Source: Pelagibacteraceae bacterium AG-439-F23
Lineage (GTDB): Bacteria; Pseudomonadota; Alphaproteobacteria; Pelagibacterales; Pelagibacteraceae
Assembly (NCBI GenBank): GCA_003212415.1
Contig: QCPT01000014.1
Coordinates: 1-35,847, forward strand
Direction of reading: 5' to 3'
Length of the DNA: 35,847 nt
The notes below the pieces were generated by a model. That model was not told the DNA's origin and ran no database searches. It worked only from the letters and a program-made list of their open reading frames with translations. Positions 16,916-27,143 of the stretch are shown piece by piece. Numbering within the stretch: position 1 is the stretch's first letter; the number at the start of each line of letters is the position of its first letter. Made by a program: the position numbers and the translations under genes.

Positions 16916-17919
16916 TATTCGTTTAAGTCTACTATATATCTACCTGATGTTTCACCTTTAAGCATTTTTGGATAAATATCTAAAAGTCCTTCTAAATTTA
17001 CTTCTTTAATTGACTGACCAAGTAAATCAAAATTAATTAATTTTGAAGCTTCATTCCATAAAAATTGTCTTCTTTTTATAGAAGCATTTACAGAATTAAT
17101 CCCCCAAAGTTTTACACCTCTTATAATGAAAGGCATTACAGTTGTATTTAATTTTATATCAGCAGCATTACCACAAGCCGCAACGATTCCACCTTCTTTA
17201 GTTTGGGCTAAAACATTTGCTAAAATTTGACCACCTACTGTATCAACCGCACCATCCCATAAACCTTTATCTAAAGGTCTTGCTTCTTTGTTTAAATCAG
17301 TACTGTTTATGATGTTTTTTGCACCAATCGATTTTAAATAATCTTTATTACTTTCTTTACCTGTAACGGCAGTAACATTGCATCCAAGTTTATTTAAAAT
17401 CATAACAGCTATACTTCCAACTCCTCCTGAAGCTCCTGTTACAATAACGTTTTCAACTTTATCACCAAGTAAAAGTTCTTCTCTTGCAGTTTTTGTTGCA
17501 AATGAACATTGTAAAGCTGTAAATCCAGCTGTTCCTAAAATCATAGCTTGCTTTGAAGTTAATTCTTTAGGTTTTTTGACTAAAAAATCACCGTTTACTT
17601 TTGCATATTGAGAATACCCACCATAAAAGATTTCACCTACTCTCCAACCGGTTAAGATTATTCCATCACCTGGTTTAAATTTATCATTTTGACTTTCTTC
17701 AACTGTTCCTGAAAAATCTATACCTGGAATATGTGGAAATTCTTTAACTAATCTTGCTCCATTTTTTAATATTAAAGCATCTTTAAAATTTAAACTTGAA
17801 TAATCAACTTTAACTAAAACATCTCCATGCTTTAAAAAACTTTTATCTATAGATTTAACTTCTCTACTAAAATTTTCACCTTCTTGATTAATTACTAAAG
17901 CCTTAAAGCTATCTGACAT
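16915..17919 (-). CDS. acuI: NADPH-dependent acrylyl-CoA reductase-like protein (AcuI/YhdH family)
   Basis: This 334-residue zinc-free medium-chain dehydrogenase/reductase has the AcuI/YhdH hallmarks: SSLNFKDAL near residue 41, PHIPGIDFSGTV (62-73), GGYSQYA (100-106) and the NADPH loop TGASGGVGS (about 160-168). AcuI reduces the toxic acryloyl-CoA to propionyl-CoA, an end step of DMSP-derived acrylate breakdown in marine bacteria. YhdH homologs with the same fold occur widely, so the substrate is inferred. Context offers a LysR gene behind it but no DMSP cleavage gene beside it. The DddP-like gene lies some 11 kb away. Confidence 0.78.
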   Translation of the reverse strand: MSDSFKALVINQEGENFSREVKSIDKSFLKHGDVLVKVDYSSLNFKDALILKNGARLVKEFPHIPGIDFSGTVEESQNDKFKPGDGIILTGWRVGEIFYGGYSQYAKVNGDFLVKKPKELTSKQAMILGTAGFTALQCSFATKTAREELLLGDKVENVIVTGASGGVGSIAVMILNKLGCNVTAVTGKESNKDYLKSIGAKNIINSTDLNKEARPLDKGLWDGAVDTVGGQILANVLAQTKEGGIVAACGNAADIKLNTTVMPFIIRGVKLWGINSVNASIKRRQFLWNEASKLINFDLLGQSIKEVNLEGLLDIYPKMLKGETSGRYIVDLNE

Positions 17920-17934
17920 AATTAATTATAAACT

Positions 17935-18537
17935 TTATTTTGCAATAAATCTTAAATATCTATTCTGAAAACTTAGATCTTCTTTGAATTGACCCAAATA
18001 ATAATTAGTAACAGTTGTCGCCTGCTCTTTTTTAATTCCTCTCATAGTCATACACTGGTGAGTTGAATCAATGCTTACTGCTACTCCTTTTGCATCTAAA
18101 GAATCCATTAAAGTATGTGCTATCTGCATTGTAAGTCTCTCTTGAGTTTGAAGTCTTTTTGAAAATACTTCAACTACTCTAGCAAGTTTACTTAACCCAA
18201 CAACTCTATCTTTTGGAATGTATGCCACATGTGCTACACCAATAATTGGCGCCATATGATGTTCACAATGACTGTGCACTGAAATATTTTTTTGAACAAC
18301 CATGTCATCATAACCGTCAACATCTCCAAAAGTTTTTTCTAAAATTTTTCCTGGATTTTCTTTATAACCGCTAAAATATTCTTTAAATGCTTTTACTACT
18401 CTTTTAGGAGTTTCTAGCAATCCTTCTCTTCCTGGATCTTCGCCTATCCATTTAAGTATTTTAACAAAAGATTCTTCTGCTTCTTTATCAGAAACATGTT
18501 CTTTATTTGCTTCATTTTCGTTTTTTACTAATTTCAT
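17935..18537 (-). CDS. folE: GTP cyclohydrolase I
   Basis: This 200-residue protein performs the first step of tetrahydrofolate (and pterin) synthesis: GTP to 7,8-dihydroneopterin triphosphate. The zinc site is complete: C91 and H94 in HSHCEHHMAP and C162 in STHQCMTMRG, with the same spacing as the E. coli enzyme. GREGLLETPKRV (37-48) and the QERLTMQIA segment (about 132-140) are also conserved. It lies 15 bases upstream of the reductase gene on the same strand and diverges from hisI. Folate supply suits the folate-dependent dehydrogenases in the window, though the link is only by proximity. Confidence 0.95.
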   Translation of the reverse strand: MKLVKNENEANKEHVSDKEAEESFVKILKWIGEDPGREGLLETPKRVVKAFKEYFSGYKENPGKILEKTFGDVDGYDDMVVQKNISVHSHCEHHMAPIIGVAHVAYIPKDRVVGLSKLARVVEVFSKRLQTQERLTMQIAHTLMDSLDAKGVAVSIDSTHQCMTMRGIKKEQATTVTNYYLGQFKEDLSFQNRYLRFIAK

Positions 18538-18594
18538 GATGTGCTTTTATATATATAAATCCTTATTTTTAAAATATTTAATATATTTAGTAAT

Positions 18595-19083
18595 ATGCTA
18601 GAAAATTCCAAGTATATGTTTAAAAAAAGAGAAAATGTCGCTGAAATAGAAGAAGGCTCTTTATTAACGCCAAAATTCGATAATGATGGGTTAATTCCAG
18701 TAATTACCACTTGTTCAAAAACTAAAGAAATTCTTATGCATGGCTACATGAATGTTGAAGCTTTAAAATTAACTATTGAAACTAAAGAGGCACATTATTG
18801 GAGTAGATCAAGAAAACAAATTTGGCATAAAGGAAAAACTAGTGGCTTCGTTCAAAAAGTTACAGAACTTAGAATTGATGATGATCAAGATGCTGTCTGG
18901 ATGACAGTAGATATTGGTGATGGAGCAAGTTGCCATGTAGGTTACAGGTCATGTTTTTATAGATCGGTTCCGTTAGGTAAAATTGAAAATGGCAGACAAA
19001 TTGAAATGAAATTTGAAGAAAAAGAAAAAAAATTTGATCCAGATAAGGTTTATAAAGGTCAGCCAAATCCAACTAAAATTTAA
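18595..19083 (+). CDS. hisI: Phosphoribosyl-AMP cyclohydrolase
   Basis: This 162-residue single-domain enzyme performs step 3 of histidine synthesis (PR-AMP to ProFAR). Conserved blocks are visible: HYWSRSRKQIWHKGKTSG (about 62-79), the metal-binding acidic cluster DDDQDA, and the zinc cysteines of SCHVGYRSCFY. There is no HisE pyrophosphohydrolase domain. The start at 18595 adds about 30 residues before the core, and a second ATG at 18616 is an alternative. The 57 bases to the divergent folE gene must hold both promoters and are almost pure A and T, so I could not pick boxes. The last base of its stop is the first base of the next start. Confidence 0.92.
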   Translation: MLENSKYMFKKRENVAEIEEGSLLTPKFDNDGLIPVITTCSKTKEILMHGYMNVEALKLTIETKEAHYWSRSRKQIWHKGKTSGFVQKVTELRIDDDQDAVWMTVDIGDGASCHVGYRSCFYRSVPLGKIENGRQIEMKFEEKEKKFDPDKVYKGQPNPTKI

Positions 19084-19457
19084 TGAGTGAACAACAAAAA
19101 AATGTTTTAGGTGAAAATCTAGAAGAATGTTCTAACAATCCTTTAACAGGTTGGTTTAGAGACGGATGTTGTAATACAGATGAAAATGATCATGGAATGC
19201 ACACAGTTTGTGTAAAAGTAAATAATGAATTTTTAGAATGGTGCAAAGAAGCAGGAAATGATTTGATAACTCCTCATCCTGAATTTGGTTTTCCAGGATT
19301 AAAAGACGGGGACAATTGGTGTGTTTGTGCAAGTTGGGTAGGTAAAGCAATAGATGCAGGAAAAGGATGCTCAATTTATTTAAAAAAGACTCACGAAAAT
19401 ACTCTTAAAGTTGTACCAATTGAAAAATTAAAAAAACTAGCAATAGATCTTTCTTAA
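19083..19457 (+). CDS. DUF2237 family protein
   Basis: This 124-residue protein of a conserved family has no known function that I can name. The family pattern is visible: NVLGENLEECSNNPLTGWFRDGCC near the start, then HTVCVKVNNEFLEW, and GDNWCVCASWV in the middle. The cysteines (about C16, C28, C29, C41, C80, C82) and the WCVCA motif are well conserved and suggest a metal or structural role. It overlaps hisI at TAATG, so it is translationally coupled to it. Its stop directly abuts the stop of the convergent ETF-QO gene with no base between. Confidence 0.85.
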   Translation: MSEQQKNVLGENLEECSNNPLTGWFRDGCCNTDENDHGMHTVCVKVNNEFLEWCKEAGNDLITPHPEFGFPGLKDGDNWCVCASWVGKAIDAGKGCSIYLKKTHENTLKVVPIEKLKKLAIDLS

Positions 19458-21077
19458 TTACATATTGCCGTATTTAGGACCGCCTCCTCCTTCTGGAGTT
19501 ACCCAGTTAATATTTTGTGAAGGTTCTTTTATATCACAAGTTTTACAGTGGATACAGTTTTGAGAATTTATAACAAACTTCTCTTGATTATTCTCATTTT
19601 GAATTTCATATACACCTACTGGACAATATCTTTGTGCAGGTTCAGCAAATTTTTCCAAAGTATATTTAATTGGCAAATCTTTATCTTTTAATTGCAAATG
19701 AACAGGTTGATCTTCCGCATGATTTGTTCCTGTTAAATAGACAGAACTAGTTTTATCAAAAGTTATTACATTGTCTGGTTTTGGATATTCTATTTTAGGC
19801 ATTTCTTTTGCGAGTTTTAAGGTTTCATGATCTGCATGTTTATGTTTTAATGTAAAAGGCAATTTTCCCCTAAATAATATTTGATCAATACCAGTAAAAA
19901 TTATTCCTAAAATTAAACCCCAGCTAAAGCTTGGTTTAACATTTCTTGCAGCATGTAATTCTTCATGTACCCAACTTTTTTTAAATCTATCCTCATAAGA
20001 AGATAAATTTTTATTTTCTTTTAAATGATCAATAATAGTTTCGGCTGCAATCATACCGCTTTTCATTGCAGTATGAGATCCTTTAATTTTTGGAGTATTC
20101 AAAGTTCCAGCATTACAACCAACTAACAATGCTCCTGGCATATACATTTTTGGTAAGCTTTGTAATCCTCCTTCTATAAGAGCTCTAGCTCCGTATGAAA
20201 TTCTTTTACCACCTTCGATAATTGGTTTTATTGATGGGTGAGTTTTAAATCTTTGAAATTCATCAAATGGTGATAAATGAGGATTTTTGTAGTCTAAACC
20301 AATAACATAACCAAGAAACACTTGTTTATTTGCAGCATGATATACAAAACTACCACCATATGTACTCTTGTCTAAAGGCCAACCTGCTGTATGCATTACT
20401 AAGCCTTCTTCATGTTTTTCTTCTTTAATTTCCCAAATTTCTTTAAATCCTATTCCATATTGTTGAGGATCTTTTCCTTTATCTAAATCATATTTTTTAA
20501 TTAATTCTTTTCCTAAATGGCCTCTGCAACCTTCGGCGAAGACAGTGACTTTAGCATGTAGTTCTATTCCGGGTTCAAAACTATCTTTTTTATTACCTTC
20601 TTTATCTAAGCCCATATCTTGTGTGGCTATACCTTTTACTGACCCATCTTCATTATATAAAACTTCACTTGCTGGAAAACCTGGAAATATTTCTATACCT
20701 AATCCTTCAGCTTGTTCAGCCAACCATCTACAGAGATTTGCAAGACTAATAATATAGTTATTATGATTATGTTGTACTTTAGGTAGTAACCATGTTGGCC
20801 AGCTTAAAGATTTTGATTTTCCTAAAAATAAAAATTTTTCTTTATTAACTTTTGTTTTTACTGGAGCATTTAATTCTTTCCAATTAGGAAACAATTCGTC
20901 TAAGGCTCTTGTTTCAAAAACATTGCCTGACAAAATATGAGCACCTATTTCAGATGCTTTTTCTAAAAGGCAGACACTAACATCCGGATTTAACTGCTTT
21001 AATTTAATTGCAGTTGAAAGTCCTGATGGTCCGCCACCTACGACTACTACATCGTATTCCATCACTTCTCTGGACAT
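19458..21077 (-). CDS. Electron transfer flavoprotein-ubiquinone oxidoreductase
   Basis: This 539-residue membrane-associated enzyme moves electrons from reduced ETF to ubiquinone. The FAD motif VVVGGGPSGL (11-20) opens the protein. The C-terminus holds the four [4Fe-4S] ligands C485, C508, C511 and C514 (CPVGVYE...CIHCKTCD), and the usual INWVTPEGGGGP ending is present, so it is full length. The central HTAGWPL...GGSFVYH region matches the quinone-binding segment of the family. It is the last gene of the dehydrogenase-etfB-etfA run, 21 bases after etfA. M6 is an alternative start. Function in feeding methylamine electrons to respiration is inferred from this context. Confidence 0.95.
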   Translation of the reverse strand: MSREVMEYDVVVVGGGPSGLSTAIKLKQLNPDVSVCLLEKASEIGAHILSGNVFETRALDELFPNWKELNAPVKTKVNKEKFLFLGKSKSLSWPTWLLPKVQHNHNNYIISLANLCRWLAEQAEGLGIEIFPGFPASEVLYNEDGSVKGIATQDMGLDKEGNKKDSFEPGIELHAKVTVFAEGCRGHLGKELIKKYDLDKGKDPQQYGIGFKEIWEIKEEKHEEGLVMHTAGWPLDKSTYGGSFVYHAANKQVFLGYVIGLDYKNPHLSPFDEFQRFKTHPSIKPIIEGGKRISYGARALIEGGLQSLPKMYMPGALLVGCNAGTLNTPKIKGSHTAMKSGMIAAETIIDHLKENKNLSSYEDRFKKSWVHEELHAARNVKPSFSWGLILGIIFTGIDQILFRGKLPFTLKHKHADHETLKLAKEMPKIEYPKPDNVITFDKTSSVYLTGTNHAEDQPVHLQLKDKDLPIKYTLEKFAEPAQRYCPVGVYEIQNENNQEKFVINSQNCIHCKTCDIKEPSQNINWVTPEGGGGPKYGNM

Positions 21078-21098
21078 ACTAATTTTTTACAGTATTTG

Positions 21099-22052
21099 TT
21101 ATTTTTGTATAGTGTTTAATTTGCTTAGTTCTTCTAAGAATTGAGGAAGGGCTTCAAATAAATCTGCTTCTAAACCATAATCAGCAACGCTAAAAATTGG
21201 AGCTTCACCATCTTTATTTATAGCAACAATGACTTTGCTTTCTTTCATTCCAGCAAGATGCTGGATCGCACCTGAAATTCCAACAGCAATATATAAATCT
21301 GGTACTACTACTTTTCCAGTTTGCCCTACTTGATGATCGTTTGTAATATAGCCTGCATCAACAGCAGCCCGTGATGCACCAATGGCTGCGTTTAACTTGT
21401 CTGCAATAGCTGTAATTAATTTAAAATTATCTCCACTTCCCATTCCTCTTCCTCCAGATATAACAACTCTTGCTGTTCCAAGTTCTGGTCTGTCAGATTT
21501 AACTTCTTCTCTCCTAATAAATTTTATATTAGTGCTTGCATCTCCTCCTTCAGCTTTAACAATTTCAGCAGAACCGCCTGAAGTTGCCGCAGGATCAAAA
21601 GATGTTGGTCTAATAGTTATACATTTTTTAGAATCCAAACTTTTTACAGTTGCAAACGCATTTCCTGCATAAATTGGTCTAAGAAAAGTGTCTGCAGATA
21701 TAACTTTAATTATATCACTTACTTGTGAAGTATCCAATAATGCAGCTACTCTTGGCATTAAATTTTTACCAAATGTATTTGCTGAACAAACTACATGTGA
21801 ATAATTTTCTGCCTGTTTAACTATTACAGAAGTAAAGTTTTCTGCTAAAAAATTTTCATAAATTTCATTATCTACGTGAATAATTTTTTTTACATTTGGT
21901 ATTTGAGAAATAGATTTTACGACCTCGTCTGCTTTATGACCTATTACAAGGACATGTAAATCTTCATCAATTTGTGAGGCTGCTGTTATTGCGTTTAAAG
22001 TAAAAGGTTTTACTTCTTTATTATTATGTTCTGCTATTAATAATGCTGACAT
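21099..22052 (-). CDS. etfA: Electron transfer flavoprotein, alpha subunit
   Basis: This 317-residue FAD-binding subunit has the conserved C-terminal FAD domain: [12 protein letters not shown] (about 194-205), the [25 protein letters not shown] segment (about 229-252), [12 protein letters not shown], and [19 protein letters not shown]. Together with EtfB it carries electrons from acyl-CoA and methylamine dehydrogenases to ETF-QO. Its start overlaps the stop of etfB by 1 base, indicating coupled translation of the two subunits. Confidence 0.97.
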   Translation of the reverse strand: MSALLIAEHNNKEVKPFTLNAITAASQIDEDLHVLVIGHKADEVVKSISQIPNVKKIIHVDNEIYENFLAENFTSVIVKQAENYSHVVCSANTFGKNLMPRVAALLDTSQVSDIIKVISADTFLRPIYAGNAFATVKSLDSKKCITIRPTSFDPAATSGGSAEIVKAEGGDASTNIKFIRREEVKSDRPELGTARVVISGGRGMGSGDNFKLITAIADKLNAAIGASRAAVDAGYITNDHQVGQTGKVVVPDLYIAVGISGAIQHLAGMKESKVIVAINKDGEAPIFSVADYGLEADLFEALPQFLEELSKLNTIQK

Positions 22053-22801
22053 TATATTACTTTTGCCTCGTTTTTTAATTTTTCTACCAGTTCAGCTACA
22101 TTTGCTACTTTAATTCCTGCTTTTCTTTTTGGTGGTTCTTCTACCTTTATTTGTTCTATTCTTGGTTTTGTATCAATTCCTAAATCTGATGAATTAATCT
22201 GTTCAATAGGTTTCTTTTTCGCTTTCATTATATTTGGTAAAGATGCATACCTAGGTTCATTTAATCTTAAATCACAAGTTACTATTGCTGGAACATTAAC
22301 TTCTATTGTTTCTAAGCCTTCATCCACTTCTCTTGTAACCTCTAACATTTTATCTTTAACTTCAATTTTTGAAGCAAAAGTTGCTTGTGGCCAATTTAAA
22401 AGTGCCGCAAGCATTTGTCCTGTTTGATTACAATCGTCATCAATAGCTTGCTTACCCATAAAAATTAAATCAGGTTTTTCTTTATCTGCAATTTTTTGTA
22501 AAATTTTTGAAACGGCCAAAGGTTCAACTATTCCATCAACTTTAACATGAATTCCTCTGTCAGCTCCAACTGCTAAAGCTTTCCTAACTGTCTCTTGAGC
22601 TTTTTCTTCACCTACAGTAACTGCAACAATTTCTGTTGCTTTTCCGGCTTCTTTAATTTTTACCGCTTCCTCAATAGCATTGTCATCTGGTGGATTGGTT
22701 GACATTTTTACATTATCAGTAACTACACCAGTTCCATCTTCTTTAACTCTTACTTGTACGTTGTAATCAATTACTCTTTTAACTGCGACTAGTATTTTCA
22801 T
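22052..22801 (-). CDS. etfB: Electron transfer flavoprotein, beta subunit
   Basis: This 249-residue AMP-binding subunit begins [20 protein letters not shown] and contains [28 protein letters not shown], the AMP-binding signature. The [24 protein letters not shown] region is the family 'recognition loop' that docks to dehydrogenases. It overlaps DMGDH paralog 2 by 1 base and etfA by 1 base. This four-gene run suggests that paralog 2 is a direct electron donor to this ETF. Confidence 0.97.
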   Translation of the reverse strand: MKILVAVKRVIDYNVQVRVKEDGTGVVTDNVKMSTNPPDDNAIEEAVKIKEAGKATEIVAVTVGEEKAQETVRKALAVGADRGIHVKVDGIVEPLAVSKILQKIADKEKPDLIFMGKQAIDDDCNQTGQMLAALLNWPQATFASKIEVKDKMLEVTREVDEGLETIEVNVPAIVTCDLRLNEPRYASLPNIMKAKKKPIEQINSSDLGIDTKPRIEQIKVEEPPKRKAGIKVANVAELVEKLKNEAKVI

Positions 22802-25233
22802 TATGCTCTTAATAGTTTATTTTCTGGATCGTAAGGACTTTCGTCCAAAATTGTAACGTCGTGCATTTTTCCTAGAATATCAATTCTTAATTTTTGTCCA
22901 GTTGTCGCAAGTTCAGGTTTAACCATTCCAATAGCTATTGATTTATTTAATCTAAAACCAAAATCACCGCCTGTAGCTCTTCCTACTACTTTATCCTCTT
23001 TATAAATTGGATTATTTCCCAATACATCTGCATCAGTAACATCATGAACTTCCATTGTTACTAGTTTGTTTTGAAATCCTTTTTCTCGCCATTTATTCAA
23101 TGCTTCTAAACCTATAAAGTTTCCTTTGTTTGGATGAATAAACCTATCGAGACCTGACTCGTAAGGTGAATATTCAATAGATAATTCCGTACCAACAAGT
23201 TTATAAGATTTTTCAACTCTTAAACTGTTCATGGCTCTAATACCAAATGGTTTTAGGCCAAGATCTTTTCCTTGCTCCATTAAATTATCAAAAATATGAT
23301 TTTGATATTCAATTGGATGGTGAAGCTCCCACCCTAGCTCTCCAACAAAGTTTACTCTAATAGCCGTACATGGTGCATAACCAATATCCACTTTTTTAGA
23401 ACTTAACCATTTGAAGTTTTCATTTGAAAAATCATCTTTAGAAACTTTGCTCATTAAATCTCTCGCTTTAGGTCCCGCTATAACCAAAACACCTAGTGCA
23501 TTTGTGATGTTTTCAAATTGTACCGATCCATCTTTTGGCATCCATTTTTGTATCCAATCATGATCTAATCTTTGAAAAGCTCCAGCTGAAACTAAATAAT
23601 AACTATCTTCGGCCTCTTTCATTATTGTAAATTCAGAGTGTACTCCTCCTTTAGTATTAAGAGCATGACATAAATTTACCCTGCCAATTTTTTTTGGAAG
23701 TTTATTTGCTACTAAATAATCTAAAAATTCTTCTGCTTTAGGACCTTTAATTCTACATTTAGCAAAAGCAGACATGTCTAAAAGACCCACGTTTTCTTTA
23801 ACATTTTTGCACTCTTTTTCTACTGCTTTAAACCATTTAGATCTTCTAAAAGACCAATCGTCTTTTTGTTCCATTCCATCTGTTGCAAAAAAATTAGCTC
23901 TTTCCCATCCAAACTTTTGTCCAAATACAGCACCTAAATTTTTTAATCTATCGTAACAAGGAGCTTGTCTTAAAGGTCTTGCTGCTTCTCTTTCTTCATC
24001 TGGATAATGAATGGTAAATACATTTCTATAAGCTTCTTCATTCTTTTCTATCAAATAAGATTTAGACGCATAGTCTCCGTATCTTCTTGGTTCAACACCA
24101 AGCATATCTATTGTTGGTTCGCCATCTATAATCCATTCTGCAAGTTGCCATCCAGCACCTCCTGCTGCTGTAATTCCAAAACTATGCCCTTCGTTTATCC
24201 AAAAGTTTTTTAATCCCCAAGCAGGACCAACTATTGGATTACCGTCAGGCGTATAGCAAATTGCTCCATTATAAACTTTTTTAACTCCCACTTCTCCAAA
24301 AGCAGGTACTCTGTGAATAGCCCCTTCAATATGTGGCGCAAGTCTTTCTAAATCTTCTTGGAATAATTCGTACTCTGAATCTTTTGAAGGTCCATCTACA
24401 TAACAGCATGGAGCTCCTTTTTCGTAAGGTCCTAATATTAAGCCTCCAGCTTCTTCTCTCATGTACCATTGAGTATCACTATCTCTAAGAACACCCATTT
24501 CTGGCTTACCTTCTTTTTTTCTTTTTACTATTTCTGGATGAGGTTCTGTAACAATGTATTGATGTTCTACTGGAATGACTGGAATTTCTAGCCCAACCAT
24601 TTTTCCTGTTTGTCTTGCAAAGTTTCCTGAACATGAAATTACATGCTCACATTCTATTGTTCCTTTATCAGTTTCTACAACCCATCCAGTTTTTGTTTGT
24701 TTAATTCCTACAACTGTCGTGTTTCTGTAAATCTCTGCACCTTTATTTCTTGCTCCTGTAGCGAGCGCTTGTGTTAAATCTGCCGGTTGAATATATCCAT
24801 CTTCAGGATGTTGAATTGCTCCAATTAAACCTTCTGTATTACACAAAGGCCAAATTTCTTTTACCTGCTCAGGTTTTAAAAAATTAACTTTAACACCTAT
24901 GGTTTGTGCAACGCCAGCGTATTGGTGGTACTCCTCCATTCTATCTTTAGTGCTTGCTAATCTGATATTAGATACAACGCTAAAGCCAACATTTTTTCCT
25001 GTTTCTTCTTCTAATTTTTTATAAAGATCAACGGCATATTTATGAAGTTGTCCTACAGAATAGCTCATATTAAATAATGGAAGCAATCCAGCGGCATGCC
25101 AAGTAGAACCTGAAGTTAATTCTTTTCGTTCTATTAAAACTACATCGGACCAACCTTTTTTAGCTAAATGATAAAGAGCACTAACACCTACAACTCCTCC
25201 ACCTACAACAACTACTTTTGCCTTTGATTTCAT
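22801..25233 (-). CDS. Dimethylglycine dehydrogenase-like flavoprotein, paralog 2
   Basis: This 810-residue two-part enzyme has an FAD half with GGGVVG (11-16) and the covalent-FAD histidine H46 in STWHAAG. A folate-binding GcvT-like half follows from about residue 430. In the GcvT half the segments [10 protein letters not shown] and [11 protein letters not shown] and the C-terminal [21 protein letters not shown] match the one-carbon-transfer domain. It would demethylate dimethylglycine or sarcosine, giving methylene-tetrahydrofolate and reduced ETF. It is followed immediately by etfB, etfA and ETF-QO, the strongest context of the three paralogs. Fifty-one bases separate it from the upstream DUF4864 gene; no clear promoter was seen. 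Confidence 0.93.
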   Translation of the reverse strand: MKSKAKVVVVGGGVVGVSALYHLAKKGWSDVVLIERKELTSGSTWHAAGLLPLFNMSYSVGQLHKYAVDLYKKLEEETGKNVGFSVVSNIRLASTKDRMEEYHQYAGVAQTIGVKVNFLKPEQVKEIWPLCNTEGLIGAIQHPEDGYIQPADLTQALATGARNKGAEIYRNTTVVGIKQTKTGWVVETDKGTIECEHVISCSGNFARQTGKMVGLEIPVIPVEHQYIVTEPHPEIVKRKKEGKPEMGVLRDSDTQWYMREEAGGLILGPYEKGAPCCYVDGPSKDSEYELFQEDLERLAPHIEGAIHRVPAFGEVGVKKVYNGAICYTPDGNPIVGPAWGLKNFWINEGHSFGITAAGGAGWQLAEWIIDGEPTIDMLGVEPRRYGDYASKSYLIEKNEEAYRNVFTIHYPDEEREAARPLRQAPCYDRLKNLGAVFGQKFGWERANFFATDGMEQKDDWSFRRSKWFKAVEKECKNVKENVGLLDMSAFAKCRIKGPKAEEFLDYLVANKLPKKIGRVNLCHALNTKGGVHSEFTIMKEAEDSYYLVSAGAFQRLDHDWIQKWMPKDGSVQFENITNALGVLVIAGPKARDLMSKVSKDDFSNENFKWLSSKKVDIGYAPCTAIRVNFVGELGWELHHPIEYQNHIFDNLMEQGKDLGLKPFGIRAMNSLRVEKSYKLVGTELSIEYSPYESGLDRFIHPNKGNFIGLEALNKWREKGFQNKLVTMEVHDVTDADVLGNNPIYKEDKVVGRATGGDFGFRLNKSIAIGMVKPELATTGQKLRIDILGKMHDVTILDESPYDPENKLLRA

Positions 25234-25284
25234 TCTGGGATTTCTACTAAATTTTTATAATTAACGAAACAAAATTCTATCATT

Positions 25285-25770
25285 TTAAATGGATGATCCC
25301 ACTGGAATAGGTTGAGAAACTGCAGAAGTTAGCCAACAATCTTTTAGAACTCCTTCTCCATTATATTTTTCAACTTGCCATTTAAATTTGTAATATTTCT
25401 TCTCTAGATCCATTACTGTAACTTCAAAAGTAGCAACTTTATTTGACATATATACTTTTAAAATCTCATGATTTGAGTGATTTAAAAGCATGGAATAAGA
25501 GTCAGCTTTTATCATATTTTTAAATCTTTCAAGAGGTCCTGTCATTTTTTGATTATTAGGATGAGCAAATTCCCATGTTTGAATTATTCCTCTATCTTTG
25601 TAAGGGATGTCATTTTTCATTAGGGCTGTTAATTGAATTTTAATAACTTTTTCAGGTTCTATCTCGGTACTTGGTTTTAATATGTCGGCCAAAGATGGTT
25701 TTAATAATAATAAAAAAATTAAAACAAATTTTAAAAAAAAATTATAAATTGTTTGCTGTTTCTTTAACAT
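25285..25770 (-). CDS. DUF4864 family exported protein
   Basis: This 161-residue protein has a signal peptide or anchor (about 8-29, FFLKFVLIFLLLLKPSLADI). The remainder matches the layout of DUF4864: an early glutamine-rich helix (KVIKIQLTALMKND), the GPLERFKNMI segment, and a C-terminal beta-rich half ending WLTSAVSQPI. It is probably a small periplasmic NTF2-like domain of unknown function. The start overlaps the end of the flavodoxin-fold gene by 29 bases, so it is coupled to it. It may be read through into DMGDH paralog 2. Confidence 0.7.
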   Translation of the reverse strand: MLKKQQTIYNFFLKFVLIFLLLLKPSLADILKPSTEIEPEKVIKIQLTALMKNDIPYKDRGIIQTWEFAHPNNQKMTGPLERFKNMIKADSYSMLLNHSNHEILKVYMSNKVATFEVTVMDLEKKYYKFKWQVEKYNGEGVLKDCWLTSAVSQPIPVGSSI

Positions 25771-26311
25771 CTTCTAAAAATTTTTCTCTTTTTTTATCAG
25801 TAACAAAAGGAACTGCAAAATATCTTTTGTAAATAACATCTTTTATGCCACAAATATTAAACACTCCTCTTCTAAGTCTTTTAGTCGGCATGTTTAAAAA
25901 AAATGTTCTAATAGCAAACTGTGGTGATCCATAAGTACAAAATACGATTGCTCTTTTTCCTGATAATGAACCTATAGGATAACCATAATTGCCAATTATT
26001 TTTTTAAACTTAAATGCCCAGGGTGGCGCTAAAATTTTATCTATCCAACCTTCCATAATAGCAGGCATTCTAAAATTCCATATTGGAGCAACTAATGCAA
26101 TAACATCGGATTGTTCAATTCTTTTTCTATGATTCAAAACAACATCATCTGGTTCTTCACCAGAAAAAACAGGGTCAAATTTTTCTTTATATAAATCCAC
26201 ACAATCTACATTGTGACCTTTTTCATTTGCTGTTTTAATAAAAGTATCTTTTATTGCGGCATTAAATGATTTGTCATCATAATGGGCATAAACCATAAAA
26301 ACTTTTGTCAT
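25742..26311 (-). CDS. NAD(P)H:quinone oxidoreductase-like flavodoxin-fold protein
   Basis: This 189-residue protein of the flavodoxin_2 (KefF/MdaB/NQO1-like) family begins MTKVFMVYAHYDDKSFNAA. FMN or FAD phosphate is bound at the start, and SDVIALVAPIWNFRMPAIMEGWIDKI (about 72-97) is the active-site region. It probably reduces quinones or other electrophiles with NAD(P)H. A longer frame would begin at a TTG at 26326. I chose the ATG at 26311 because it gives the standard N-terminus and GGA lies 9-11 bases upstream. The stop of the preceding YeeE/YedE half is 5 bases away. Confidence 0.82.
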   Translation of the reverse strand: MTKVFMVYAHYDDKSFNAAIKDTFIKTANEKGHNVDCVDLYKEKFDPVFSGEEPDDVVLNHRKRIEQSDVIALVAPIWNFRMPAIMEGWIDKILAPPWAFKFKKIIGNYGYPIGSLSGKRAIVFCTYGSPQFAIRTFFLNMPTKRLRRGVFNICGIKDVIYKRYFAVPFVTDKKREKFLEDVKETANNL

Positions 26312-26316
26312 ATTAA

Positions 26317-26730
26317 TTATTTCCAACTTTGAATAAAATTTACTAAATAAAATCCCAAAAACATAAATAAAACAAATATATAAACACTTGTATTAAGAAA
26401 AGATAATGATGATATTGCCGGTCCCGGACATAGGCCTGCTAAACCCCAGCCAGCTCCAAACAATGTAGCTCCTATTATTAAATTTTTATCTATATTTTTA
26501 TTTGTAGTAACAATAAACTTCTCAGCAAATATAGGTCTAGATTTTTTTTTAAAAATAAAATGAAGTGGAGAGAAAATTAAAATAGCTCCAATCATTACAA
26601 ACATAAGAGAAGGATCCCAATCATCAAATATATTTAAAAATCCTAAAACTTTTTGAGGATTGACCATTCCAGAAATTGTTAAACCTATTCCAAAAATAAT
26701 TCCTGCTATTAGAGAAGATAATTTAGTCAT
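26317..26730 (-). CDS. YeeE/YedE-family sulfur transporter, second half
   Basis: This 137-residue membrane protein has about four hydrophobic helices and the family motif GLAGLCPGPAI with C101. It pairs with the upstream protein to form a split version of the YeeE/YedE (TsuA/PmpAB-type) channel, proteins known to move thiosulfate or related reduced sulfur. A longer frame would start at 26823, but those extra 31 residues lie inside the upstream gene and are not membrane-like. The ATG at 26730 overlaps the upstream stop as TAATG. Marine bacteria of this type depend on reduced sulfur, which fits such a transporter; the substrate is inferred. Confidence 0.83.
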   Translation of the reverse strand: MTKLSSLIAGIIFGIGLTISGMVNPQKVLGFLNIFDDWDPSLMFVMIGAILIFSPLHFIFKKKSRPIFAEKFIVTTNKNIDKNLIIGATLFGAGWGLAGLCPGPAISSLSFLNTSVYIFVLFMFLGFYLVNFIQSWK

Positions 26731-27143
26731 TATATTCCAAAAATTAAAACTGTAATCATTCCTGTTATAATAAAAGTTATTGTTGCTATGATTGATCTTA
26801 AAGAAAATCTGCTTATACCACATACTCCGTGACCACTAGTGCAACCATTGCCTATTTTGGTACCAACACCAACTAACAATCCTCCGATAATCAATAAAGG
26901 TATAGAATTTGTTAAAACACTAACTATTTCATTACCTAAAAATGAATAAATGATTGGTCCAATAATTAATCCTAATAAAAATAAAATATTATCAAATTGA
27001 TTTTCGTTTTTATTAATAACTCCAGAAGCAATAGAGCTAATTCCCGCTATTCTTCCATTAAATGCAAAAAATAAAAATGCCGCAAACCCAATTAAAGATC
27101 CGCCAGCAAAAGCAGATACAGGAGTAAAATTTATAATGTTCAT
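26730..27143 (-). CDS. YeeE/YedE-family sulfur transporter, first half
   Basis: This 137-residue membrane protein has about four helices and the signature GNGCTSGHGVCGISRFSLRS, holding C101 and C108 in the sequence of the conserved substrate-path cysteines of the family. In TsuA such cysteines help pass thiosulfate across the membrane. Its stop overlaps the start of the second half by 1 base and its start overlaps the stop of the CoA-binding gene by 1 base, so all are likely translated together. Length is about half of a fused transporter. Confidence 0.83.
   Translation of the reverse strand: MNIINFTPVSAFAGGSLIGFAAFLFFAFNGRIAGISSIASGVINKNENQFDNILFLLGLIIGPIIYSFLGNEIVSVLTNSIPLLIIGGLLVGVGTKIGNGCTSGHGVCGISRFSLRSIIATITFIITGMITVLIFGI

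Noticed and set aside
26731..26823. N-terminal extension of the second YeeE/YedE half
   Set aside because: The extra residues lie inside the upstream gene, are Asn/Tyr-rich and not membrane-like, and the TAATG start at 26730 gives the normal protein.
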